This document shows, in pieces, positions 1 to 10,850 of a stretch of 64,000 nt of DNA. A program made the translations under genes and the position numbers. The DNA lies in NCBI GenBank assembly GCA_029465975.1, contig CM055745.1, positions 6,711,915-6,775,914 of the forward strand. The letters run 5' to 3'. Under the pieces are notes generated by a model that was not told where the DNA came from, ran no database searches, and saw nothing but the letters and a program-made list of their open reading frames with translations. How positions within the stretch are numbered: the stretch's first letter is position 1; the number at the start of each line of letters is the position of its first letter. Source of the DNA: Dallia pectoralis. Lineage: Eukaryota > Chordata > Actinopteri > Esociformes > Umbridae.

Positions 1-35
1 GTGTGTGTGTGTGTGTGTGTGTGTGTCTATCTGTA

Positions 36-67
<32 letters not shown>

Positions 68-137
68 TGTGTCTATCTGTATGTGTGTGTGTGTGTGTGT
101 GTGTCTAGCTGTATGTGTGTGTGTGTGTGTGTCTATC

Positions 138-170
<33 letters not shown>

Positions 171-237
171 CTATCTGTATGTGTGTGTATGTGTGTGTGT
201 GTGTCTATCTGTATGTGTGTGTGTGTGTGTGTCTATC

Positions 238-279
<42 letters not shown>

Positions 280-412
280 TATCTGTATGTGTGTGTGTGT
301 GTGTGTCTATCTGTATGTGTGTGTGTGTGTGTGTGTATGTCCGTGTGTCTATCTGTATGTGTGTGTGTGTTGTGTGTGTGTGTCCGTGTGTCTATCTGTC
401 TGTGTGTGTTTG
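1..412. repeat. Compound GT microsatellite/minisatellite
   Basis: Long (GT)n runs are broken at irregular intervals by a short block reading GTCTATCTGTAT, so the array is a minisatellite of roughly 30-50 bp built from a dinucleotide core. It begins at the window edge and ends in a G-run near 412-422. Open frames rich in Cys/Val (up to 157 codons) run through it in several frames and are artefacts of the repeat. Confidence 0.95.
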
Positions 413-699
413 TGGGGGGGGGTCTGGGTTTGTGTCCCAGACGTTATGTTAATAAAAATAAAAAAGTCAATTAAATGAGCGGCCCCCACCTAAAGCAGGT
501 TTTACTCAGGTTTACTCAGGTTTCAGACGTTCTTGGGTGTGTGGGAGTGTGGGGTTTAGGCAGAGGGACGTCACAGATAGCATCGCCACCTAGTTCTAAA
601 GGTGTCACAGCTTTCAAGTGAAAGCGTGACATTTTGTCAGGGCTTAGATTGGCCTACGCTGACATCAAAGCCTGGGCTTTTGTTGGCAGTGGTTCGTTA
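413..699. other. Unique sequence, nothing recognised
   Basis: The segment has a poly-A-rich patch with AATAAA-like words (about 450-475) and an imperfect short duplication of CAGGTTTTACTCAGG near 497-520. No open frame of interest and no mobile-element motif was recognised. Confidence 0.5.
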
Positions 700-791
700 A
701 CGCACACACACACAGTCACACACACACAGTCACACACACACAGTCACACACACACAGTCACACACACACAGTCAAACACATTCAGATACAG

Positions 792-824
<33 letters not shown>
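700..824. repeat. (CA)n microsatellite with CAGT interruptions
   Basis: CACACACA runs are punctuated by CAGTCA about every 16 bp, followed by an uninterrupted (CA) run at about 794-821. Confidence 0.93.
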
Positions 825-825
<1 letters not shown>

Positions 826-1690
826 GCATTCGATTATTCTGCTCTGCCTTGTGAAAACTCTGACTGAAAATGTTGAGGGAACATCTTCAATACATATATG
901 GTTTAATAGACAGTAAAACAGTTGTCGGACTGGAGACTTCCATGACACAAGTCAAGGTCGCAAGCCAGAACAAGCTGCCCTTTTCTGAGTACCATTAGGT
1001 ACAGTTCCTTCTCAGTCCCCAGACTGGTCTAGTCTAGAATGGAACAGCGTGTAGATAACAGCTGGGAGAGTGTGCCGTGTTAATAAACAAATACACAGAG
1101 GATGACTTCTATAGCTAGGACATCTGACCCTACAGGTGTAATGCTTATTTACATTAGGAAATTAAGTCATTGGAAAGCCTCCTAACTACATTCAATCCTC
1201 AATTCTTTATTTATTTTGAAAGGGCACACATCGCGCTGACAGAGCTCGATTATGGAGGCATGCGTGAACAATGTTCTGACCTCACCGAAAGCTGACCTCC
1301 AAACAGATCTTAATTTCAACACACCACCTGTTAACCTCAAATCAAATAACTGTGCTACAGTACTTCCTAAACTCTGTCCAACCTCCCTTCGTCCAGATGG
1401 ATGTGTATACGATCAATATTAAACTGTAATCGTGTTCATTTATTAGTGTTAATTGACGTATTTTATACACTCTCGCGGAGCCTTCTCCTCCGCCCCAAAT
1501 GGGCACAATTTGGCATATCAAATATCACACACACATGTACAGCGCGACTCATTTGTTGTTTTGGCTCTGTACTAAAGCAATGGATTTGTTGTTGTTGTCG
1601 ATGTAGACGGTTTTTCGAGCTGACTGTTTTCCTGGTAGGCCAGTTTTCCCGATATATATTCCATGCGGCGTATATGTATATATATATTGG
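825..1690. other. Unique sequence, nothing recognised
   Basis: The composition is AT-leaning. I see no splice-bounded open segment and no transposase or reverse-transcriptase motif. A short TATATGTATATATATA tract lies just before the next tandem array (about 1671-1686). Confidence 0.45.
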
Positions 1691-3046
1691 ATCCAATGAT
1701 GGTCCTATTCCACCGTTGGTCCATTCCATTGGTCCAATTCCACCTTTGGTCCATTCCATTGGTCCTATTCTACCTTTGGTCCTATTCCACCTTTGGTCCC
1801 ATTTCATTGGTCCTATTCTACCTTTGGTCCTATTCCACCTTTGGTCCCATTTCATTGGTCCTATTCCACCTTTGGTCCATCCCATTGGTCCTATTCAACC
1901 TTTGGTCCATTCCATTGGTCCTATTCTACCTTTGGTCCTATTCCACCTTTGGTCCAGTTCCTTTGGTCCTATTCCACCTTTGGTCCATTCCATTGGTCCT
2001 ATTCCACCTTTGGTCCATTCCATTGGTCCTATTCCACCTTTGGTCCATTCCATTGGTCCTATTCTACCTTTGGTCCTAATACACCTTTGGTCCCATTCCA
2101 TTGGTTCTATTCCACCTTTGGTCCTATTCAATTGGTCCTATTCCACTTTTGGTCCTATTCCATTGATCCTATTCCACTTTTGGTCCTATTTCATTGGTCC
2201 TATTCCACTTTTGGTCCTATTCCATTGGTCCTATTCCATTTTTGGTCCTATTCCACTTTTGGTCCTATTCCTTTGGTCCTATTCCATTGGTCCTATTCCA
2301 TTGGTCCTATTCCACTTTTGGTCCTATTCCATTGGTCCTATTCCACTTTTGGTCCTATTCCACTTTTGGTCCTATTCCATTGGTCCTATTCCATTGGTCC
2401 TAATCCACTTTTGGTCCTATTCCACTTTTGGTCCTATTCCATTGGTCCTATTCCATTGGTCCTATTCCATTGGTCCTATTCCATTGGTCCTATTCCACTT
2501 TTGGTCCTATTCCACTTTTGGTCCTATTCCATTGGTCCTATTCCACTTTTGGTCCTATTCCACTTTTGGTCATATTCCAATGGTCCTATTCCATTGGTCC
2601 TATTCCACTTTTGGTCCTATTCCACTTTTGGTCCTATTCCATTGGTCCTATTCCATTGGTCCTATTCCCCTTTTGGTCCTATTCCATTGGTCCTATTCCA
2701 TTGGTCCTATTCCTTTTGGTCCTATTCCACTTTTGGTCCTATTCCATTGGTCCTATTCCATTGGTCCTATTCCATTGGTCCTATTCCACTTTTGGTCCTA
2801 TTCCACTTTTGGTCCTATTCCATTGGTCCTATTCCACTTTTGGTCCTATTCCACTTTTGGTCCTATTCCAGTGGTCCTATTCCATTGGTCCTATTCCATT
2901 GGTCCTATTCCATTGGTCCTATTCCACTTTTGGTCCTATTCCACTTTTGGTCCTATTCCATTGGTCCTATTCCATTGGTCCTATTCCACTTTTGGTCCTA
3001 TTCCACTTTTGGTCCTATTCCATTGGTCCTAATCCATTGGTCCTAA
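1691..3046. repeat. 14/17 bp minisatellite (TTGGTCCTATTCC core)
   Basis: The array is made of two interchangeable units, CCATTGGTCCTATT (14 bp) and CCACTTTTGGTCCTATT (17 bp), about 85 units in all. Left of about 2135 the longer unit has CCTTTGG and is often followed by a CCATT spacer. Right of that point nearly every longer unit has CTTTTGG, so variants are sorted into blocks. Each 14 bp unit contains ATTGG, a CCAAT-box core on the minus strand. Frames of 543 and 417 codons on the plus strand (Leu/Val/Phe/His/Trp/Ser repeats) exist only because the units lack stop codons, and there is no evidence of coding. Confidence 0.96.
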
Positions 3047-3441
3047 AAGCCACAAGTTCTGAAGAGGGATGGTTTGCATCCAAACGAGAGAGGTGCAAGA
3101 ACGCTGTGGGAAAACATTTCTGACTGCAACCCATTTTCTCCTTCAAAGATCGTGAGCACGTAGAGAGGGCTTTAATGTGAACAATATGATGTGTTTGAAT
3201 GATATCTGGGTGAATGCCGCAACTCGGGATATTCCGGTACTCTCAGAAACACGGTTAAGCTCATTGGTAAATGATGCGGAAATAAGCCGATAAAAGACAA
3301 CAACGTTTTCTATTAGACGGTATAGGATCAAGAAAACTGGACAAGTCGCCGCCTATGTTAAATTGAACCTTGCAGTAATCCAGGCAGTTAGTGTTTAGTA
3401 CCTCAGCTTTTTGAGCATTTAATTATTGCTGTGAATTCTTT
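3047..3441. other. Unique sequence, nothing recognised
   Basis: The segment lies between the minisatellite and a LINE remnant. It has no motif that I can assign. The 3' part may belong to the adjacent LINE fragment but is too decayed to tell. Confidence 0.4.
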
Positions 3442-4130
3442 TATGCAGTAGAGATTTACCATCCACCTACTGGTTGGACCAATGAGATTGATACCATCTA
3501 GAAAAACCCGATCCCTTTTATGTGCTCTAAGGTTGTTATTCTAGGCGATCTGAATCTTAACTGGCCCAAGCCAGCCTCTGAGGAACTGAGGAGCTTATGC
3601 ATTGATTTGAATTTTTTCACACAGCTGATTTCAATGCCTACCCGGGATTAATGTTAAAAAACATTTTTTAACTCCACAATAGCTGTTCCAACGCTGACAA
3701 ACATTAAACATAGGTGGCGCTTTTGCCGGCGAAACTGGTGTTTCACGGACGATACGTACGGGACCATAGTCCAATGATTTGTATTAGAAGCACTAAACAG
3801 CAACACGCTTAAGCTAATTTAAAAAATACAGGCCATTTAAACACAAAAGCACTGATTGATTTCTTACAGGGTGCAGTTTTTTCTGAGCTGTTCTCTGTAA
3901 ATCAATTCTCCGACCCGGATCTCTGAAGCTGGACCACTTCTCATTAACTATGTTCCTTTAAGTCCACACCTTTGATGCAGTTGATAACTTGTTTCTTATT
4001 CAGAAATAGTCTGTAATGGGCTTTAAATCAGCTAGTTTAAGCTGGTTGGAACATAACAGGAAACACTGTGCAGTAACTTTTTATTGATCTATCAAACGCG
4101 ATTGACACTGTTTACCGCTTGTTGTTGCTG
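3442..4130 (+). mobile_element. Decayed non-LTR retrotransposon (LINE, L2-like) fragment
   Basis: One frame from about 3445 reads a YHPP motif and then, still in register, VVILGDLNLNW (3532-3564). These are hallmarks of the apurinic endonuclease domain of L2/CR1-type LINEs (a YxPP segment followed by GDFN). At 4080-4115, in a different frame, FIDLSNAIDTVY matches reverse-transcriptase motif A (family form F-DLSKAFDTVDH), including the catalytic Asp. In an intact element these motifs should be more than 1 kb apart. Here they are about 550 bp apart with stops between them, so the copy is internally deleted and frameshifted. The copy is non-functional. The class is well supported, while the exact clade is inference. 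Confidence 0.75.
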
Positions 4131-4482
4131 TTGTTTGTTCTAACAGTTTGATAACATTTAAAAAAAAAGGCTTAGACAGACATCTTTCCAAGCTCCAGGA
4201 ACTCTATGAGGTCAGTCATGGTGGAGGGATGGAGCGAAAACATCTTGACTAAGATGTAGGTGTCATTAAAAATAAAGTCTGCTGTACAGTTACAACACAC
4301 ACTGTTTTGTGTGAATCTGTGATTGCTACATTTTAAATACACATCAAAATTGGAGATGTGTCCTCTGCATTGACAAACAACAATTAACAGCGTAGTGAAC
4401 CAGCACACTGGGCTTTTGTTGTAAGAGTTCCGCTACATGGAAGTGAGGCTACGAGGCTTGACATACTTCATGTGAGAAGGCC
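4131..4482. other. Unassigned sequence between LINE remnant and hAT element
   Basis: It starts with an A-run (about 4158-4167) that could be the tail of the LINE fragment. A 78-codon minus-strand frame (4172-4408) contains several Cys residues but matches nothing I know. Confidence 0.35.
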
Positions 4483-4490
4483 CTGCCAGG

Positions 4491-5005
4491 CAGTGGTGTA
4501 GTGGTGCGTGTACGCAGGTATACGGCGTAAACCCACCTCTGAGGAGAGGGATTTACAGTATACCCACCTCCAAAATAAATGGTAAATACAGTATACCCAC
4601 CTCCAAAAGGATGACTGACTGTATAGGCCTACCCAAATCTAAATAATCAGACTCAGTAGCCATCAGTCTAGTGGGAGCTAGGCAACAGACAATTTAATCG
4701 ACAGTTACATTCGTAACTTCTTAAGCTGCCTTAGGCAACAGGCAATTAAATGTAGATTCACTGTGTGTACTTGACTTTGATTTGACAATGATAGGAATTC
4801 GTCCACATTTTAAGCGCGCTCTTTTCTGCACTCTTTCTCTGCGGTAACTAACGGTTCAGGTTGTATAATGCTGGCTAACAAGGTATAACGTAGCTATCTA
4901 GTCCGTGGTTCTACATAGCAATGAAGCGAACACAAACCACATTGCTTAACTTCTTAAAAACAAATTCACAGTATACCCACCTAACCAGATACCACTACAG
5001 CACTG
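4491..5005 (+). mobile_element. hAT-type DNA transposon, 515 bp deletion derivative with TIRs and 8 bp TSD
   Basis: The left end reads CAGTGGTGTAGTGGT (4491-4505). The reverse complement of the right end (4991-5005) reads CAGTGCTGTAGTGGT, so the terminal inverted repeats match at 14 of 15 positions. Both flanks carry the identical 8 bp CTGCCAGG (4483-4490 and 5006-5013), the target-site duplication length typical of hAT elements. The subterminal motif GTATACCCACCT recurs inside both ends (about 4557-4568, 4593-4604 and 4971-4982). An open frame from 4921 starts MKRTQTTLLNFLKTN, which resembles the extreme N terminus of hAT transposases (Lys-rich, then a LxxFF-like segment before a BED zinc finger). 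It soon runs into the right end, so no catalytic domain is present. This looks like an internally deleted, non-autonomous copy. Ends and TSD are seen directly. The transposase resemblance is moderate. Confidence 0.88.
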
Positions 5006-5013
5006 CTGCCAGG

Positions 5014-5425
5014 TATGCAATCCTACATGTCAATCTCATGCATTCTCCCTTGGGGGTGCAATGTCCGATGAACAGAGATAGACATCATGACCACACTAAG
5101 ATTGTAAGTTGAAAGTCTGTCGCCAAACGAGGTGCTTGTAAAACACATTTCAACCGAAATGTCAACCAACTTCAGTATAAACTGATATTTATTATATCAT
5201 TTATTTTCCTTTTACTCACATTTTCTCCCGAAATGACATGATATGGAAATGGCATAAGCCCTGCTTCATAGTAGCAACTCCCAGCAAACTATGGACAGTC
5301 AATGACCTGAGGTCATTGTGAAAAATTGAAAAAAAGACAAATCAATATTTCATGTGTTTGAGTCACAAGGATGAATATTTGTGGGACGCAGACTAAATAC
5401 AAAAAGATGCTGGAGGAGTGATTGA
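5014..5425. other. AT-rich sequence, nothing recognised
   Basis: No repeat family or coding motif was recognised. It directly precedes the Tc1-like fragment, and its last 100 bp could be unrecognisably decayed transposon sequence. Confidence 0.35.
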
Positions 5426-5830
5426 TGCCACCAGTTAAGTTTGGTGGAGGCAGTGTAATGGTCTGGGGGTGATTTTGGTGGATCTCAACCCTATTGGCTG
5501 GTGCAGGAGCAGCTTGACCGTATGGTGCGAAAGAAGTGCCCAGGAAGTGCACATCAAGCCAATCCAACTTGTAACTAGAAGGCCATAATTGCTGCAAATA
5601 AAGGATTCTATGAAAAGCAAAGTATTAAAGCAAAGTTTGAAGAAGCTAATTATTATTTCAATTAAAATGCATTATTTCGAACTTTGTCTATGACTATATT
5701 TCCTATTCGTTTTGATGTATTTCCTATTCAAACTCATTTCATGTATGTTTTCATGAAAATCCAGGACATGTCTAAGGCAAGCTACCCTAAACATCTGAAC
5801 AGTTGTGAGTGTGCTAACAGAAAAACCTGA
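5426..5830 (+). mobile_element. Tc1-like transposon remnant (C-terminal transposase, internally deleted)
   Basis: VKFGGGSVMVWG (5434-5469) is the hallmark Tc1/mariner transposase segment. It is followed by a stop and then, only 11 bp on, by DLNPI (5481-5495). In intact Tc1 transposases these are separated by about 60 residues containing the second catalytic Asp, so that region is deleted. The Glu normally after DLNPI (third member of the DDE triad) is lost: the codon is reduced to two bases and the frame shifts. After the shift, LVQEQLDRMVRKKCPGSA continues the family pattern. A later AIIAANKGFYE (about 5583-5618) corresponds to the C-terminal end. Downstream to about 5830 is AT-rich tail. 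The TIRs were not located. This is a dead copy. Confidence 0.85.
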
Positions 5831-5996
5831 ATGGTGAAGGCACTCAATACGTAATCCTATTAAAGGAATGGAACTAGTTAATTAATTTCTTCAATATTAA
5901 TTAGCAATCTTTATGCAAATAGACAATATTCAACGTTTACATAATAGCATTTATTAATGAATGGCAGAATCAGAGAGTAATCAGAAAAACAACTCC

Positions 5997-6426
5997 AATG
6001 CAGACTATACCAAACCCACATGCACACACACACACACGCTTTACACACACACACACGCAGGCTTTACACGCACACACACATGCACGCTTTACACACACAC
6101 ACACACGCACACATTACACGCACACACACATGCACGCATTACACACGTGCATTACACACACACACATGCACGATTTACATGCACGCACACACACACATGC
6201 ACGCTTTACACGCACGCACACATGCACACTTTACACATGCACTCACACATGCACGCTTTACACGCACGCACACACACACATGTGCACTTTACATGCATAC
6301 ACACACATGCAGGCACACACACACACACACACATGCATACTTCACACACACACGCACGCTTTATACGCACGCACACATGCACACACACACACACATGTAC
6401 ACATTACACACACACACACATGCACG

Positions 6427-6461
<35 letters not shown>

Positions 6462-7283
6462 TTACACGCACGCACACACACATGCACACTTTACACACAC
6501 ACACACACACACATGTGCACTTTACATGCATACACACACATGCACGCTTTACATACACACACATGCATACTTTACACACACACACATGCACGCTTTACAC
6601 GCCCACACACATGCACGCTTTACACGCACACACATACACACACATGTGCACTTTACATGCATACACACACATGCACGCTTTACATGCACACGCACACACA
6701 CATTCACACTTTACAGGCACACACACACATGCACGCTTTACATACACACACATGCATACTTTACACACACATGCACGCTTTACACGCACACACATACACA
6801 CACATGTGCACTTTACATGCATACACACACATGCACGCTTTACATGCACACGCACACACACACACATGCACACTTTACACGCACACACACACATTCACAC
6901 TTTACAGGCACACACACACACATGCACGCTTTACACACACACACATGCACACTTTAAACACTTTACACACTTTACACACACAGGTATGCACGCTTTACAC
7001 ACTTTACACACACACACACACACATGCACGCTTTACACACTTTACACACACACACATGCACGCTTTACACACTTTACACACACATGCACACTTTACACAC
7101 ACACGTATGCACGCTTTACACACACACACATGCACGCTTTACACACACACACATGCACACTTTACACACATGCACACTTTACACATTTTACACACACACG
7201 TATGCACGCTTTACACACTTTACACACTCACGTATGCACGCTTTACACACACACACACACACACATGCACGCTTTACACACCA
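5997..7283. repeat. CA-rich minisatellite (CACACATGCACGCTTTACA units)
   Basis: Units of about 20-26 bp combine a variable (CA)n run, ATGCACGC or ATGCACAC, and a TTTACA block. After about 6945 the TTTACACAC block is itself repeated. Much of each unit alternates purine and pyrimidine. The absence of stop codons gives Thr/His-rich frames of 443 and 501 codons on the plus strand and Cys/Val-rich frames on the minus strand, all artefacts. Confidence 0.95.
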
Positions 7284-8023
7284 GGAGGCTGATGGAACAG
7301 ATCGAGCTGTTTTCACTGCCATATATTCCGGCTCTTTATCTTCCTGGCCTTCTGTTGTTAATTACAGCTCCTACTGCCTCACTCCAGCCACCAGTCAGCC
7401 ACACTAGAGAGCCCAGATCCAGAGAACATGGAGAGGTGTTATCTCTGGTGGCATCACATCGAGGTCAGGCTCTGTTCAATTCCACTTTTGATGAGTCCGG
7501 CCTCCCCCCGATCTCACTGGCCTAACCTCCCCAACCTGCACTTGCCACCACAACACTCCATCATTCCTTAATCCCGGTGAGCGGCTCTCAGAATAGAAAT
7601 GGACAATTCAATTTTTGGAATGAACCTCGGGAGTCCTTGCCTGGGATTGACAGCCAGCCCCGGTATCTGGGCCCTGGTGCTTTGAGTTGAGCCAATTTCT
7701 ACGCTCCTGTGGAGACGTGTGGGTGGGGGGGGTTGGGTCCGAGATGGTCAGCATCAACCCGGAAAGAACCACCACTTAGGAAATGTTGCACGATCTTTCC
7801 CTACCCTGTTTCGCTTTTGACATTAGCAAAATAACTCTGTCAAACTACATAGAGGAGAATAATTCTGATCAATTGCCTGGTTATATTGCCATATACATAT
7901 TTATTTAAGACTTTACCAACCGCAAGAAAATCCAACTGGCATGACACAACGGCATCAGAATAACCCTTTAATCTCTTCTGGTACTGTCTGCCAGTGGCTA
8001 ATTTACATGCGTGTCAAGTCCAG
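7284..8023. other. Unique sequence, nothing recognised
   Basis: GC-moderate sequence with a G-run at 7721-7732. The Thr/His open frame of the preceding array runs into it as far as about 7525 but loses repeat character at once, and I do not regard that extension as coding. Confidence 0.4.
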
Positions 8024-8105
8024 TCATTTACATTTTCATTTTTAGTAATTTAACTGACACATATTCAGAGCGACTTAAATACATTATTCATTGCGTACAT
8101 GTATT
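8024..8105 (+). repeat. Degenerate teleost interspersed repeat (CATTTA...AGAGCGACTTA type)
   Basis: TTTACATTTTCATTTTTAGT followed about 30 bp later by CAGAGCGACTTAAATACATT resembles a very common teleost repeat in which a TTTACATTTA block precedes CAGAGCGACTTAC. Several positions are mutated. The assignment rests on recalled family consensus, and no TSD was identified. Confidence 0.5.
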
Positions 8106-8404
8106 ATGGTGGAGTTCCTATATCTGATACACATTAGCAACACACCAATGCCCCTAAAGAAATTTAGAAAATTCCAGAACCTTCCGGGAGCAGCCAGCAG
8201 GGAAAAGCCGTTGGAGAGACCATCACACAAGCCCATTCCTCTAAAACTTTCACTAGTAGGCTGTCCTAAAGAAGACGCCAACTCCCAGTCACAGTGGTGT
8301 GTTTGAGTTTAACTACACTCCCACCCTTATATTTGTGTTGATATAAATGACCTTTCAGTGGCTTTCGACTTATTAAAACTTCAGATCTGCATTTCTCCTA
8401 TCGC

Positions 8405-8600
8405 TTCTCGGTTTTAGTGCTGCCTTTGACACTATTGATCACTCACTTCTCTTGAAAAGATTGGAGACCCATTTTGTGACAGTTTGGACATGTTCTCGAC
8501 TGGACAAACTCCAATTAGATCTTAATACGGCAGCTAGAATCTTAACAAGAACAAAAATATTTGTTCACCTGCCAATCAGAGCTAGAAATGCAGACTCAGT
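8405..8600 (+). mobile_element. LINE (L2-like) remnant: RT motif A fused to C-terminal segment
   Basis: FSAAFDTIDHSLLLKRLE (8413-8466) is reverse-transcriptase motif A of L2-like LINEs (usual form DLSAAFDTIDH). About 45 bp later, QLDLNTAARILTRT (8512-8553) matches the family segment that normally lies some 200-250 residues downstream (NAAARLLTRT). The YxDD-containing core between them is missing, so this copy has a large internal deletion. It is independent of the LINE fragment at 3442-4130, since both retain motif A. Confidence 0.75.
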
Positions 8601-9029
8601 ACAAAGTCACTATTAAAAACGTATCTCTTTAGCACGGTCTATGGTTAAGTGTAGTATGGCCCAGATATGAAGGTGAATGGAAGGCTCGTAATTAATTTCC
8701 GCCCTGATGTCTTTGCCGTGGCGGGTTGTCATCTACCCTGGGATGTTCTCTCCCCAATTCCTACTCGGGGTACGTCCGTTGGCTCGCCAGAAACTCTGTG
8801 TGTAAAACTAAACCTTCCCAGAGTGGTTGTGGTTGACTGTTGTCCCTTGGTTGATGCTTGGTAAAGTTGGTGGATGTTTTCCGGCTTGTCTGGGCTTGTT
8901 CAGGGCCACATTTTCACGACACCCCCCGATTTCAGTTTCAAGATTTATGCTGCTAAACTATTGTGCCGGGGACGTACAGAACTTCGGTGTCTAACCTTTC
9001 CCTGTGTCGTTTTCCCGCTTCCATGAAGT
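8601..9029. other. Unassigned, possible LINE 3' sequence
   Basis: This directly follows the LINE remnant and could include its 3' untranslated region, but no recognisable tail repeat or TSD was found. No gene is visible. Confidence 0.35.
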
Positions 9030-9215
9030 AGAACACGTGTTTTACGTCCCATCGGAAAGATTTAAAAAAACGACATTGGGCAGTGACCTCTTCACTGCCA
9101 AGGGACAATGGGATTTGATCTTTAATAAACCAGAGGGAAAACTGCCCCCTAGAGGCCCCTCGCCTGTTTTCTCCCATCCAGTGGCCGATCAAGACCAATC
9201 GTTTTTTAACTTTAA
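9030..9215 (+). repeat. Degenerate interspersed repeat (ACGTCCCATC ... TCTCCCATCCA type)
   Basis: ACGTCCCATCGGAAAGA (about 9043-9060), CCAGAGGGAAAACTGCCCCC (9130-9149) and TCTCCCATCCAGT (about 9171-9183) occur in the order seen in a fish interspersed repeat whose 3' part resembles antisense 5S rRNA sequence. The 5S-like part itself is not clearly preserved here. The identification is from memory and is tentative. Confidence 0.4.
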
Positions 9216-9333
9216 AGGCAAGAGTGGGAGGCAGGATGTTATGGTGGTTTATGAAGGGTGAAATGACAGTACCAGGGTGAAACAGCCTGCCTACCGTACG
9301 GTCTAGAGACGTGGTGAAACATGATCAGGCAAT

Positions 9334-9420
9334 ATGGGTGGCAGGTAGCCTGGCAGGTAAAGCCTCTGTCCTGTAACAGGTTGTATCCTGTAAACTGGAT
9401 CCCAAAGCTGGCAAATTCGA
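9334..9420 (+). repeat. Degenerate tRNA-derived (SINE-like) repeat
   Basis: GGGTGGCAGGTAGCCTGGCAGG followed by GTAACAGGTTG and a CTGGATCCCAAAGCTGGCAA block mirrors the order of a common fish tRNA-related repeat (GGCAGGTAGCCTAG... then GGTTCGAATCCC). The B-box equivalent is mutated. It abuts the 54 bp minisatellite. Confidence 0.45.
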
Positions 9421-9437
9421 ATAGGCTTTTGTGTTCT

Positions 9438-10850
9438 TGATAATGCTATAAACTGATTATTTGGTCAGTATCAGCAGGTTATGTATCCTTATGATAATGG
9501 TATGAACTGATTATTTGGTCAGTATCAGCAGGTTATGTATCCTTATGATAATGCTAGAAACTGATTATTTGGTCAGTATCAGCAGGTTATGTATCCTTAT
9601 GATATGCTATAAACTGATTATTTAGGCGGTATCAGCAGGTTATGTATCCTTATGATAATGCTATAAACTGATTACTTGGTCAGTATCAGCAGGCTATGTA
9701 TCCTTATGATAATGCTATAAACTGATTATTTGGTCAGTATCAGCAGGTTATGTATCCTTATGATAATGCTATAAACTGATTACTTGGTCAGTATCAGCAG
9801 GCTATGTATCCTTATGATAATGCTATAAACTGATTATTTGGTCAGTATCAGCAGGTTATGTATCCTTATGATAATGCTATAAACTGATTATTTGGTCAGT
9901 ATCAGCAGGTTATGTATCCTTATGATAATGCTATAAACTGATTATTTGGTCAGTATCAGCAGGTTATGTATCCTTATGATAATGCTATAAACTGATTATT
10001 TGGTCAGTATCAGCAGGTTATGTATCCTTATGATGATAATGCTATAAACTGATTATTTGGTCAGTATCAGCAGGTTATGTATCCGTATGATAATGCTATA
10101 AACTGATTATTTGGTCAGTATCAGCAGGTTATGTATCCGTATGATAATGATATAAACTGATTATTTGGTCAGTATCAGCAGGTTATGTATCCTTATGATA
10201 ATGCTATAAACTGATTATTTGGTCAGTATCAGCAGGTTATGTATCCTTATGATAATGCTATAAACTGATTATTTGGTCAGTATCAGCAGGTTATGTATCC
10301 GTATGATAATGCTATAAACTGATTATTTGGTCAGTATCAGCAGGTTATGTATCCGTATGATAATGCTATAAACTGATTATTTGGTCAGTATCAGCAGGTT
10401 ATGTATCCGTATGATAATGCTATAAACTGATTATGTGGTCAATATCAGCAGGTTATGTATCCTTATGATGATAATGCTATAAACTGATTATTTGGTCAGT
10501 ATCAGCAGGTTATGTATCCGTATGATAATGCTATAAACTGATTATGTGGTCAATATCAGCAGGTTATGTATCCTTATGATAATGCTATAAACTGATTATT
10601 TGGTCAGTATCAGCAGGTTATGTATCCGTATGATAATGCTATAAACTGATTATTTGGTCAGTATCAGCAGGTTATGTATCCGTATGATAATGCTATAAAC
10701 TGATTATTTGGTCAATATCAGCAGGTTATGTATCCGTATGATAATGCTATAAACTGATTATGTGGTCAATATCAGCAGGTTATGTATCCTTATGATAATG
10801 CTATAAACTGATTATGTGGTCAATATCAGCAGGTTATGTATCCTTATAAT
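9438..10850. repeat. 54 bp minisatellite, about 26 copies
   Basis: Each unit carries ATAATGCTATAAACTGATTA followed by TTGGTCAGTATCAGCAGG and TTATGTATCCTTATG. The units are highly uniform. Variants are clustered: TATCCGTATG units concentrate after about 10080, and TGTGGTCAATATC units in the last third. A few units have an extra GAT (about 10031 and 10468). Stop codons in the unit keep it free of long frames. Confidence 0.97.

Noticed and set aside
1401..3123. 543- and 417-codon frames rich in Leu/Phe/Trp/Ser
   Set aside because: Products of 14/17 bp repeats. The hydrophobic pattern is incidental.
4172..4408. 78-codon Cys-containing minus-strand frame
   Set aside because: Sits beside LINE and hAT debris. 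The spacing of Cys does not fit a zinc finger or secreted peptide family that I know.
5961..7525. Thr/His-repeat proteins of 443 and 501 codons
   Set aside because: CA-rich minisatellite translation. His-Thr alternation is expected from (CA)n.
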